Source of the DNA: Streptomyces luteolifulvus
GTDB lineage: Bacteria; Actinomycetota; Actinomycetes; Streptomycetales; Streptomycetaceae
Assembly (NCBI RefSeq): GCF_008806595.1
Contig: NZ_VZRB01000053.1
Span: 1 to 38,106, forward strand
Direction of reading: 5' to 3'
DNA length: 38,106 nucleotides
Shown piece after piece: positions 7,314 through 14,574 of the stretch (the stretch's first letter is position 1; each line of letters opens with the position of its first letter). Below the pieces are notes generated by a model, which searched no databases, was not told the origin of the DNA, and saw only the letters and a list, made by a program, of their open reading frames with translations. A program made the position numbers and the translations under genes.

Positions 7314-8482
7314 GGCTGGATCTCCCAGCGCCGGGCTGTCAGGAAGCCGGCCGACACCCGGTCCACCGTGCGCTGGTCGGTGCCGGTCGCCCTCAGCACA
7401 CCGAGGTAGTCGCGGTTGGTGCGGTACAGGTCGTGCCGCTCGCCCACCGCCCTGAGCGGACGATATGTCAGATGGACGCCGTCGACGCTGAGTTCGGTCG
7501 CGGCCGGGGCGTCGACAAGGACGCCGGGACGGTCGGCGCACGGGTACTCCACGCGGGCGGCGCCGTCTCGGCGGGCGCCCAGGCAGGCGGGGAGCGGCTC
7601 GCCCAGATGGGTGCGCAGGATGTGCTCGAACAGCGGGATCTCCAGCAGACGGGCCAGCAGCAGATCGCACTGGTCGCCGATGGCACGGTAGTTGACCTCG
7701 ATGATCCGCGCCCGGCCCGCATGCACCACGAACTCCGTGTGGCAGGCGCCGAACCCGACGCCGAGCGCGTCGAGCTGGGGCAGGACCCGGGCAAGGACCG
7801 GCTCCGGATGCGTGGGGACGAAGGAAAGGTGTTCCTCGACGAAGTACGGCGGCGCCGACAGCCCGGTGTGGAAGCCGCCCAGGACATGGCGGACGGTCCC
7901 GTCGCCGAGGGTCTCCAGCGTGTACAGCTCGCCCGGGAGGTACTCCTCGACGACCAGGACGGCGCCCGGTCGCCGGTCCAGGATCTGTGTGGAACGCTTC
8001 ACCAGTTCGTCCGGGCCGTCGACGAGGACGACGTCCTCGCTGGCCACACCCTCGCGCGGCTTGACCACACAGGGGTAGGGCGCGTCGAGCGCGGCAGGCT
8101 CGGCGAGCTCGGCCGACCACACGGTGTCCAGGCCCTCGGCCGCGAGCCGGCGCCGCATCTCGGCCTTGTCCTTGGTGCGCAGCGCGGCCCGCCAGTCCTT
8201 GCCGGGGAGCCCGAAGTAGGCGGCGGCCAGGGCGGCCTGGGTCTGGAGGTGGTCGCTGTTGGTGAAGACGGCGTCGGCCCGGTGATGCGTCGAGATCCGG
8301 GTGATCACGGCCCGGACGTCACGGACGTCGCATTCCAGGATCTCGGCGTCCGGGCAGGTGCGGCGGTGGGCGCCGGGCTGGTCGGTGAGGAGGGTGACGT
8401 CCAGGCCGAGGCGGGCGGCGGCGGGCAGGAAGCCCTCGGTGACGGAGTCCGTCGGGTTGAGGGCGAGCAGGTACAGGCGCAT
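7310..8482 (-). CDS. ATP-grasp ligase, PvsA-like, first gene of the siderophore operon (390 aa)
   Basis: Carboxylate-amine/thiol ligase-type protein. The first 100 residues form the pre-ATP-grasp domain (MRLYLLALNPTDSVTEGFLP, AVFTNSDHLQTQAALAAAYF). The ATP-binding core shows CVVKPREGVASEDVVLV, VLVVEEYLPGELYTLETL, and the metal-binding end ARIIEVNYRAIGDQCDLLL. A C-terminal domain of about 100 residues resembles that of biosynthetic ATP-grasp enzymes. In vibrioferrin loci the ATP-grasp PvsA heads the operon and adds an amino-acid-derived unit; the same role is inferred here. The start at 8482 fits the beginning of the first strand. A candidate iron box lies 67 nt upstream, so iron repression is likely. 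Confidence 0.88.
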   Translation of the reverse strand: MRLYLLALNPTDSVTEGFLPAAARLGLDVTLLTDQPGAHRRTCPDAEILECDVRDVRAVITRISTHHRADAVFTNSDHLQTQAALAAAYFGLPGKDWRAALRTKDKAEMRRRLAAEGLDTVWSAELAEPAALDAPYPCVVKPREGVASEDVVLVDGPDELVKRSTQILDRRPGAVLVVEEYLPGELYTLETLGDGTVRHVLGGFHTGLSAPPYFVEEHLSFVPTHPEPVLARVLPQLDALGVGFGACHTEFVVHAGRARIIEVNYRAIGDQCDLLLARLLEIPLFEHILRTHLGEPLPACLGARRDGAARVEYPCADRPGVLVDAPAATELSVDGVHLTYRPLRAVGERHDLYRTNRDYLGVLRATGTDQRTVDRVSAGFLTARRWEIQP

Positions 8483-8549
8483 GGCTGAGGCACAACTTCC
8501 GCTAGCGGGTGGAGAGTTTCCCGGCGGTTCGCGGTCACAAGCGGTGAGC

Positions 8550-8568
8550 TTAGGGTAGCCTTGGTTTA
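8550..8568 (-). promoter_or_regulatory. Candidate iron box (DmdR/IdeR type) for the biosynthetic operon
   Basis: Read on the minus strand this 19-mer is TAAACCAAGGCTACCCTAA, matching 13 of 19 bases of the actinobacterial DmdR/IdeR consensus TTAGGTTAGGCTAACCTAA; the GGCTA and CCTAA half is nearly perfect. It lies 67 nt upstream of the ATP-grasp start, where a repressor would block transcription when iron is plentiful. Confidence 0.6.
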
Positions 8569-8655
8569 GTTCTCAAACCCGGCCGTGTCGTCGCCTTGAC
8601 GTGGGACTTCCATGATCGCGGCTCGATGTCCGCTGCCGATCGACTTCACTTGGTG

Positions 8656-8674
8656 TGAAGTAAGGTAAACCTAA
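8656..8674 (+). promoter_or_regulatory. Candidate iron box (DmdR/IdeR type) for the ferric reductase gene
   Basis: TGAAGTAAGGTAAACCTAA matches 14 of 19 bases of the DmdR/IdeR consensus, with an intact right half (AACCTAA). It lies 40 nt before the FhuF-like start. Together with the box at 8550 it gives one repressor site for each of the two divergent genes. Confidence 0.65.
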
Positions 8675-8714
8675 CTTTCTACGCTTCTCTGGAACCTCCC
8701 GTGCTGGAGCACCC

Positions 8715-9560
8715 ATGTCCGTCGCTCTGAAGACTCCGTCGGCCGGTACCGTCGCGCGCACCCTCGGCGGCGTCTACCGCAGCCTTGCCGACCACTGCGA
8801 GGCCCTGACCGTCCGGGTCGCGGAACCGGGCGGCGACCGCACCGAACCAGGAGCGACAGCAGCGGAGCTGACAACGGATCAGCGACTCCTCGACGCCTTC
8901 GTGGACGCCGAGGCCGCCCGCATCCAGCACCGCTACGGCACCGTTCCCCGCCGCTACGTCGCCGCCTCCCGGGCCCTGCACGACTACGCCTGGTCCCTGG
9001 GGCTGCTGATGGCGGGAGCGTGGTACCTCGAACGCCGGGTGCCCCGGATCCGCCCCGAGGACGTCCGGCTCGACCTCGCCTCGGCCGCGTACGTGATCAC
9101 CCCCGGGACAGAACTCTCCTGCCTCGACGGCGACCCCCTCGGCGCCCTCCCCGGAGTGCTGACCATCCCTCATGAAGCCGCACTGCATGCCGAGTTGCGG
9201 GCCGCCGTCGCCGAGCACATGGGTCCGCTGCTCACCGCGTTCGGCTCTGTCGTACGACGCCGGGGACGAGCCCTGTGGGGGATGGTCGCCGACGACCTCG
9301 TCTCCGGGATCTGGTACCTCGGCCGGACACTCGGCCAGGAGGGCGACGCAGTCCGGGCCGCCACCGAAGTGCTGCCGGTCGCTCTGTCCCCCTACCCGGC
9401 CGGCGCCGACTTCCGGTATCTGACGGACCGCGACGGCAGGCGACACGTCACCCGCACCCGCACCGGCTGCTGCCTCCACTACACCATCCGGCCCGCCGAG
9501 GCCTGCATCACCTGCCCCCGCACCTGCGACACCGAGCGCCTGCGCCGCCTGAAGGACTGA
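8715..9560 (+). CDS. FhuF-like [2Fe-2S] ferric-siderophore reductase (281 aa)
   Basis: Cytoplasmic reductase expected to release iron from the imported siderophore by reducing Fe(III). The C-terminal cluster-binding motif of the FhuF family is complete: adjacent Cys252-Cys253, then ten residues, Cys264, two residues, Cys267 (TGCCLHYTIRPAEACITC), with an extra Cys at 271. The preceding 250 residues match the FhuF/IucA-C-terminal fold in length and helix pattern (LHDYAWSLGLLMAGAWYLER, ALWGMVADDLVSGIWYLGR). A GGAG ribosome binding site precedes the ATG. It diverges from the biosynthetic operon with an iron box in front, which fits release of the siderophore made next door. Confidence 0.9.
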   Translation: MSVALKTPSAGTVARTLGGVYRSLADHCEALTVRVAEPGGDRTEPGATAAELTTDQRLLDAFVDAEAARIQHRYGTVPRRYVAASRALHDYAWSLGLLMAGAWYLERRVPRIRPEDVRLDLASAAYVITPGTELSCLDGDPLGALPGVLTIPHEAALHAELRAAVAEHMGPLLTAFGSVVRRRGRALWGMVADDLVSGIWYLGRTLGQEGDAVRAATEVLPVALSPYPAGADFRYLTDRDGRRHVTRTRTGCCLHYTIRPAEACITCPRTCDTERLRRLKD

Positions 9561-9573
9561 CCGGCCGTCGCGC

Positions 9574-9588
9574 GCCGGCTCAGCCGGC
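9574..9588. terminator. Short GC hairpin between convergent genes
   Basis: GCCGGC-TCA-GCCGGC lies just past the reductase stop and includes the exporter's stop codon in its loop. A bidirectional terminator is plausible in the 19-nt gap, but a six-bp stem of this composition also arises by chance in such DNA. Confidence 0.3.
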
Positions 9589-11334
9589 CGTCGCCAGGAA
9601 CTGTGTGGCCGCCAGCTCCGCGTAGAGCGGATCGCCGGCCACCAGTTCGCGATGAGTGCCCACCGCACGCACCGAGCCCGCGTCCATGACGACGATCCGG
9701 TCGGCCATGGTCACCGTGGACAACCGATGCGCGACGACCAGCACCGTGGTCGTCCGGGCGACATCGGCGACCGTGTCCCGCAGCGCCGCCTCGTTCACCG
9801 CGTCCAGCTGCGAGGTCGCCTCGTCGAGCAGCAGCAGCCGGGGCCGCCGCAGCAGGGCACGGGCGATGGCGACACGCTGCCGCTCCCCGCCGGACAGCTT
9901 GGTGCCGCGATGCCCGACCAGGGTGCCGAGCCCCTGGGGCAGCCGGGCCACCAGTCCGTCGAGGCGCGTCGTCTTGACCACCCGTGCCACGGCGTCGTCG
10001 TCCGCCTCCGGATTGCCCAGCAGCAGATTGTCCCGCAGCGAACCCGACAGCACCGGAGCGTCCTGCTCCACATAACCGATCGCGGAACGCAGCTCCGGCA
10101 GCTCCCACTCCGCCACGTCCCGCCCGTCGAGCGTGATGACACCGGACTCGGGATCGTAGAACCGCTCGATCAGCGAGAAGACGGTGGTCTTGCCCGCGCC
10201 GGACGGGCCGACGAAGGCCGTCATGCCCCGGGCGGGCACATCGAAGGTCACCCCGTGGTGGACGTACGGGAGATCGTCGGCGTACCGGAAACGCACACCG
10301 GTGAAGGCCACGGACGCGGGCTCCGCTCCCGTGGCCGGCAACGGCGCGGGCAGCGCCGCCGGTTCGGCGGGCAGACGCAGCGCCTCCTGGATGCGGGAGA
10401 GGGCCGCGGCACCCGTCTGGTACTGCGTGATCGCGCCGACGACCTGCTGTATCGGCGACATGAGATAGAAGACGTACAGCAGGAAGGCGACCAGCGTGCC
10501 CACGTCGACGGCGCCGGTCGCGACCCGCGCCCCGCCCACCGCGAGCACCGTGATGAACGCGATCTGCATCGCCAGCCCGGCCGTGTTGCCCGCCGCCGCG
10601 GACCACTTGGCGGCCCGCACGCTCTGCCGCCACGACTCCTCGGCGGCCGCGTGCAGCGTCTGCTCCTCCCGGTGCTCGGCCCCGGACGCCTTCACCGTGC
10701 GCAGCGCCCCGAGTATCCGCTCCAGCGAGGCGCCCATCACCCCGACCGCGTCCTGCGCCTGTCGGCTCGCCCGGTTGATGCGCGGCACGATCACACCGAG
10801 GACCGTTCCCGCGCCGAGGATGACCGCCAGTGTGACCCCGAGCAGCACCGGATCGACCACCCCCATCATGACGACCGTCGCGACGAGGGTGAGCCCTCCG
10901 GTACCGAGGCCGACGAGCGAGTCGGTGGTGACCTCCCGCAGCAGTGTGGTGTCCGAGGTGATGCGGGCCATCAGATCGCCCGGCTCGCTGCGGTCCACCG
11001 CCGTGATGCGCAGCCGCAGCAGATACGACGACAGGGCACGCCGCGCTCCCAGCACCACCGACTCGGAGGTGCGCTGCAGCACGTACGAACCGAGGGCGCC
11101 CACCGCCGCGTTCGCCACCACCAAGCCCGACATGGCGACCAACGCCCCGGTGATGGCGCGGTCGTGCGACAGATCGTCGATCAACCCCCGCGCCACCAGC
11201 GGCAGCAGCAACCCCGTGGCCCCGGTGACGAGCGAGAGCACGGCGCCCGCCAGCAGGGTCCACCGGTGCGGTCGAACGTAGCCGAGGAGCAGCTGCCAGC
11301 GCGGCGGACCGGTCTCCGTCTCTGCGATGCTCAC
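9580..11334 (-). CDS. ABC half-exporter, fused membrane and ATPase domains (584 aa)
   Basis: Type IV (B-family) ABC exporter that works as a dimer. The first 300 residues hold six membrane helices, with the coupling region RSEPGDLMARITSDTTLLRE. The ATPase domain shows the Walker A loop FVGPSGAGKTTVF (about 374), GYVEQDAPVLSGSLRDNLLL around the Q-loop, the signature KLSGGERQRVAIARAL (about 478), Walker B RLLLLDEATSQLD and the switch His in VVAHRLST. The GTG start has AAGGAG at the correct distance. It converges on the ferric reductase and adjoins a siderophore locus that lacks its own exporter, so siderophore export is a reasonable inference; drug or lipid export remains possible. No iron box was seen in front of it. 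Confidence 0.92.
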   Translation of the reverse strand: MSIAETETGPPRWQLLLGYVRPHRWTLLAGAVLSLVTGATGLLLPLVARGLIDDLSHDRAITGALVAMSGLVVANAAVGALGSYVLQRTSESVVLGARRALSSYLLRLRITAVDRSEPGDLMARITSDTTLLREVTTDSLVGLGTGGLTLVATVVMMGVVDPVLLGVTLAVILGAGTVLGVIVPRINRASRQAQDAVGVMGASLERILGALRTVKASGAEHREEQTLHAAAEESWRQSVRAAKWSAAAGNTAGLAMQIAFITVLAVGGARVATGAVDVGTLVAFLLYVFYLMSPIQQVVGAITQYQTGAAALSRIQEALRLPAEPAALPAPLPATGAEPASVAFTGVRFRYADDLPYVHHGVTFDVPARGMTAFVGPSGAGKTTVFSLIERFYDPESGVITLDGRDVAEWELPELRSAIGYVEQDAPVLSGSLRDNLLLGNPEADDDAVARVVKTTRLDGLVARLPQGLGTLVGHRGTKLSGGERQRVAIARALLRRPRLLLLDEATSQLDAVNEAALRDTVADVARTTTVLVVAHRLSTVTMADRIVVMDAGSVRAVGTHRELVAGDPLYAELAATQFLATAG

Positions 11335-11506
11335 GGCGCTCCTTGGGACAAGGGGTCGGGCGGAGCCTCAAGGTTACGACGACGGCCGCCCGCGCCTTCG
11401 GCCGACCGGATGACCTCCGAGCAGACGGCACAAAAGACGACAGAAGATGTCCGGCTTACCCGTCAACCTCGATGTGACGTATCAGTCGAGGCCACGGGAG
11501 GCCGAC

Positions 11507-12421
11507 ATGTCACACCCACTGGACGGCAGGATCGCTTTGGTCGCCGGAGCCACCCGCGGCGCGGGCCGGGGTATCGCCGTCGAACTGGGCGCGGCCGGCG
11601 CCACCGTCTACGTCACCGGCCGCAGCACCCGCACCCGCCGCTCGGAGTACGACCGCCCCGAGACCATCGATGACACCGCCGACCTGGTCACCGGGGCCGG
11701 CGGCCACGGCATCGCCGTACCCACCGACCATCTCGAACCGGAGCAGGTCCGCACACTCGTGGACCGCATCGCGGACGAACAGGGCCGCCTGGACGTCCTC
11801 GTCAACGACATCTGGGGCGGCGAGACCCTCTTCGAATGGGACAGCACGGTGTGGGAGCACGACCTCGACAAGGGGCTCCGGCTGCTGCGGCTCGCCGTCG
11901 AGACACACGCCATCACCAACCACTACGCCCTGCCCCTGCTCCTGCGCCACCCCGGCGGGCTGGTCGTCGAGATGACCGACGGAACCGCCGAGTACAACCG
12001 CGACACCTACCGGGTCTCCTTCTTCTACGACATCGCCAAGGCGTCCGTCCTGCGCATGGCCTTCGCGCTCGGTCACGAACTCGGACCGCGCGGCGCAACG
12101 GCGGTCGCGCTGACCCCGGGCTGGCTCCGCTCGGAGATGATGCTCGACACCTTCGGGGTCCGCGAGGACAACTGGCGCGACGCCCTCGTCCGCGTCCCCC
12201 ACTTCGCCATCTCGGAGACACCCCGCTACGTCGGCCGGGCGGTCGCCGCGCTCGCCGCCGACCCCGAGGTGGCCCGCTGGAACGGCCGGTCCCTCTCCAG
12301 CGGTTCGCTCGCCCGGGAGTACGGCTTCACGGACCTCGACGGCAGCCGCCCGGACGCCTGGCGTTACATGGTCGAGGTCCAGGACCCGGGCAAACAGGCG
12401 GACACGAGCGGCTACCGGTGA
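11507..12421 (+). CDS. SDR-family oxidoreductase (304 aa)
   Basis: Short-chain dehydrogenase with a Rossmann fold: nucleotide-binding GATRGAGRGIAVELG near residue 15, and the catalytic Tyr-x3-Lys in FFYDIAKASVLRMAFALG. The usual NAG motif is altered to VNDIWGGE, as in one SDR subgroup whose insert carries Trp and a longer active-site loop. It is longer than the classical 250 residues because of this loop and a C-terminal extension. The ATG at 11507 is preferred because GGGAGG lies upstream; the frame opens 20 residues earlier without a ribosome site. The Arg in the ribose-binding stretch TGRSTRTRRS suggests NADP. Substrate unknown. Confidence 0.88.
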   Translation: MSHPLDGRIALVAGATRGAGRGIAVELGAAGATVYVTGRSTRTRRSEYDRPETIDDTADLVTGAGGHGIAVPTDHLEPEQVRTLVDRIADEQGRLDVLVNDIWGGETLFEWDSTVWEHDLDKGLRLLRLAVETHAITNHYALPLLLRHPGGLVVEMTDGTAEYNRDTYRVSFFYDIAKASVLRMAFALGHELGPRGATAVALTPGWLRSEMMLDTFGVREDNWRDALVRVPHFAISETPRYVGRAVAALAADPEVARWNGRSLSSGSLAREYGFTDLDGSRPDAWRYMVEVQDPGKQADTSGYR

Positions 12422-12529
12422 GGTCGGTTGCTCAGTACCGGCGGCGCCCAGCCGGGCCGGACGGCCGGGCGGCAACGCCAGACCCTCGTGGTAAGTCAGC
12501 GTCACCGATTTCTTCAGTACCGTCGGTCC

Positions 12530-13321
12530 ATGACCGACACGAGGCGCTTCGCAGGATACGGAGTTCTCGTCACGGGAGCGGCCCGTGGCATCGGCGCGGC
12601 CACCGCCCGCAGGTTCGCCGAGGAGGGCGCGCGAGTGCTGGTGACCGACACGGACGCGTCCGCCGCCGGGGAGACCGCGACCGCGCTGAGCCACCAGGGG
12701 CTCGCCGCCGAGGCGTCGGGCTGCGACGTGGCAGACCGGGCGGCGGTCGAGGCGGCCGTCGCGTACGCGGTGGAGACCTTCGGCTCGCTCGACGTCCTGG
12801 TCAACAGCGCCGCGCACTGTACCCCCGACGCCCCGCTCTTCGAGGACGAGCAGGACCCGGCGTGGGAGCGGGACATCGACATCACCCTGGGCGGTGCCTA
12901 CCGCTGCTGCCGCGCGGCGCTCCCGCACCTGGCGGCCTCCGGGCGCGGAGCCGTCGTGAGCATCGGCTCCGTCAACGGCCTCCAGGACTTCGGCAACCAC
13001 GCCTACAGTGCCGCCAAGGCGGGCCTCGCCTCCCTGACCCGTACGCTCGCCGGACATGCCGCGGCGCGCGGCGTGCGCGTCAATCTGGTGGTGCCGGGAA
13101 CGGTCCGCACCTCGGCCTGGGAGGGCCGGGACAAGGTGCTCGAAGCGGTACGGGAGGTGTATCCCCTGGGCCGGGTCGGCGAGCCCGAGGACATCGCCGC
13201 GGCCGTCGCCTTCCTCGCCTCCCGCGACGCGTCCTGGATCACCGGCACCACACTGACCGTCGACGGCGGCCTGACCGCCGTCAACACGGGGTTCCTCCAG
13301 GCGGTCCGGACAACGTGGTGA
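12530..13321 (+). CDS. SDR-family oxidoreductase, classical type (263 aa)
   Basis: Classical SDR, normal length. Motifs are TGAARGIGAATARRF (cofactor loop), an aspartate after strand 2 (VTDTDAS) that suggests NAD rather than NADP, LVNSAAH (variant of the NNAG motif), the catalytic Ser in VVSIGSVNG, Tyr-x3-Lys in YSAAKAGLASLTRTLAG and the C-terminal TLTVDGGLT. The ATG at 12530 begins the first strand directly; the frame is open upstream to 12428 but has no SDR character there, and no clear ribosome site precedes the chosen ATG, so the message could be leaderless. It follows the other SDR by about 110 nt in the same direction; the two are only distantly similar. Confidence 0.9.
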   Translation: MTDTRRFAGYGVLVTGAARGIGAATARRFAEEGARVLVTDTDASAAGETATALSHQGLAAEASGCDVADRAAVEAAVAYAVETFGSLDVLVNSAAHCTPDAPLFEDEQDPAWERDIDITLGGAYRCCRAALPHLAASGRGAVVSIGSVNGLQDFGNHAYSAAKAGLASLTRTLAGHAAARGVRVNLVVPGTVRTSAWEGRDKVLEAVREVYPLGRVGEPEDIAAAVAFLASRDASWITGTTLTVDGGLTAVNTGFLQAVRTTW

Positions 13322-13475
13322 CCGTCGACGGCCTCGCGATGCGCTCTTCAAGAGGCGTCCGTGGACCGCCGATTGTCACCGTTTCGTCGCAGCGTGGGCG
13401 GCTCTACAACCCAATCCCCCGGGCACCGGTCTAGTGGGCAGGGATCGCAGGACCGTTACGAAGGGGACGCCCAGC

Positions 13476-14171
13476 ATGGGGGACATACGCAGACGAGGAG
13501 CCGTCGTACTCGGAATCACCGGGTTGGTGGCACCGCTCACGGTCGCGCTCGGTGCCGCGCCGGCGCAGGCCGCGAGTTGTACCACGCAGGCCGGCCCGTA
13601 CCAGAAGCAGGTGGAGAAGTTCCTCGGCCGGCCCGTCGACGGCAGGCAGTCCGCCGCCGACTGCAGGGCCATCCAGGCCTTCCAGAACAAGCACGGCATC
13701 ACGCCGAACATCGGGTACGCGGGCCCCGTCACCTGGGGCGTGATGAACCTGATGAACAAGCAGAAGGCCGTGGGGGACAACCCCAACAGGGACGGCAAGT
13801 GCCCGGTGAACAAGGGCCGTATCGCCTGTGTGAACCTGACGCTCCAGCTCAGCTGGATACAGGACGGGGACAGGCTCGTCTACGGCCCGGTGCCGGTCCG
13901 CACCGGCCGCAACGGCTACGAGACCCGCACGGGTCTGAAGAAGATCTACTGGCGGCACATCGACCACGTCTCGACCATCTACAACGTGCCGATGCCCTAC
14001 AGCCAGTTCTTCGACGGCGGGCAGGCCTTCCACTCGGTCAACCTCAGCATGTGGAACCCGCCGGGCTCGCACGGCTGCGTCAACATGACCACGACCACCG
14101 CCAAGAAGTACTGGTCGCTGCTGAAGAAGGGCGACGACGTCTTCGTGTACGGCCGCAAGCCGGGCACCTGA
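13476..14171 (+). CDS. Secreted L,D-transpeptidase (YkuD fold) with N-terminal peptidoglycan-binding-like domain (231 aa)
   Basis: Cell-wall enzyme that makes 3-3 cross-links or attaches groups to peptidoglycan stems. Residues 1-33 form a signal peptide (RRR, hydrophobic core, GAAPAQA-A). Residues 35-95 resemble a PG-binding helix bundle (VEKFLGRPVDGRQSAADCRA, VTWGVMNLM). The catalytic domain holds the conserved His in QAFHSVNLSMW and the nucleophile in GSHGCVNM (Cys about 200). The ATG at 13476 has AAGGGGA upstream and starts the signal peptide. It is monocistronic, ending in a possible hairpin. Substrate type is inferred from the family. Confidence 0.88.
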   Translation: MGDIRRRGAVVLGITGLVAPLTVALGAAPAQAASCTTQAGPYQKQVEKFLGRPVDGRQSAADCRAIQAFQNKHGITPNIGYAGPVTWGVMNLMNKQKAVGDNPNRDGKCPVNKGRIACVNLTLQLSWIQDGDRLVYGPVPVRTGRNGYETRTGLKKIYWRHIDHVSTIYNVPMPYSQFFDGGQAFHSVNLSMWNPPGSHGCVNMTTTTAKKYWSLLKKGDDVFVYGRKPGT

Positions 14172-14202
14172 CCGAAGTCCGGGGACATCCAGCCGTACCC
14201 CG

Positions 14203-14242
14203 CCCTGCCGTGCCGACTCGTGCGCGACGACGCCCGGCAGGG
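14203..14242 (+). terminator. Possible terminator after the L,D-transpeptidase
   Basis: Inverted arms CCCTGCCG and CGGCAGGG, 24 nt apart, begin about 30 nt after the stop codon. The long loop makes this a moderate candidate only. Confidence 0.35.
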
Positions 14243-14367
14243 TGCAGCAGGCTGAACTGCGGTACAGAACTTGACATATGGACGTGATCAGTAACACGGT
14301 CCTGAATGCCCGTTTAGCTCGTGATTACTCACATTGTCTTCACGTTCGGAGCCGTATGCTTCACAGC

Positions 14368-14541
14368 ATGTCCACCACTGTTGAACCCGTCTCCGATCGC
14401 TCGGCCGACGAGGTCAACGAGGAGATCCGCGCCCTGTGGCGCCGGTCGGGCGGGACACTGAGCGGCGAGCAGCGTGAGGAGTACCAGCGGCTCGTGCTGG
14501 AGTGGGCCGCGGCCGGTCCGCAGTCGGTCGAAGCGGCCTGA
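14368..14541 (+). CDS. Small hypothetical acidic protein (57 aa)
   Basis: A short soluble protein with a helical, charged centre (SADEVNEEIRALWRRSGGTL, then EQREEYQRLVLEWAAA). No family recognised; the helix pattern is compatible with a small regulatory or binding protein. Coding is supported by GC-rich third positions and a compact amphipathic sequence. The ATG at 14368 is preferred to the ATG at 14356 because the sequence becomes protein-like there. Upstream lies unusually AT-rich DNA for this genome with a consensus TTGACA at 14271-14276, and a second possible promoter, ATTGTC with TATGCT 16 nt later, ending just before the start. Confidence 0.55.
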   Translation: MSTTVEPVSDRSADEVNEEIRALWRRSGGTLSGEQREEYQRLVLEWAAAGPQSVEAA

Positions 14542-14574
14542 GCCGGCCCTTGCGCCGTCCCTCACCGTGCCCAT

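Noticed and set aside
7314..8120. Open frame joining the first NIS synthetase to a 270-residue N-terminal extension
   Set aside because: The extension lies wholly inside the ATP-grasp gene in another frame and is an Arg/Ala/Gly-rich shadow; the ATGA overlap at 7313 is the natural start.
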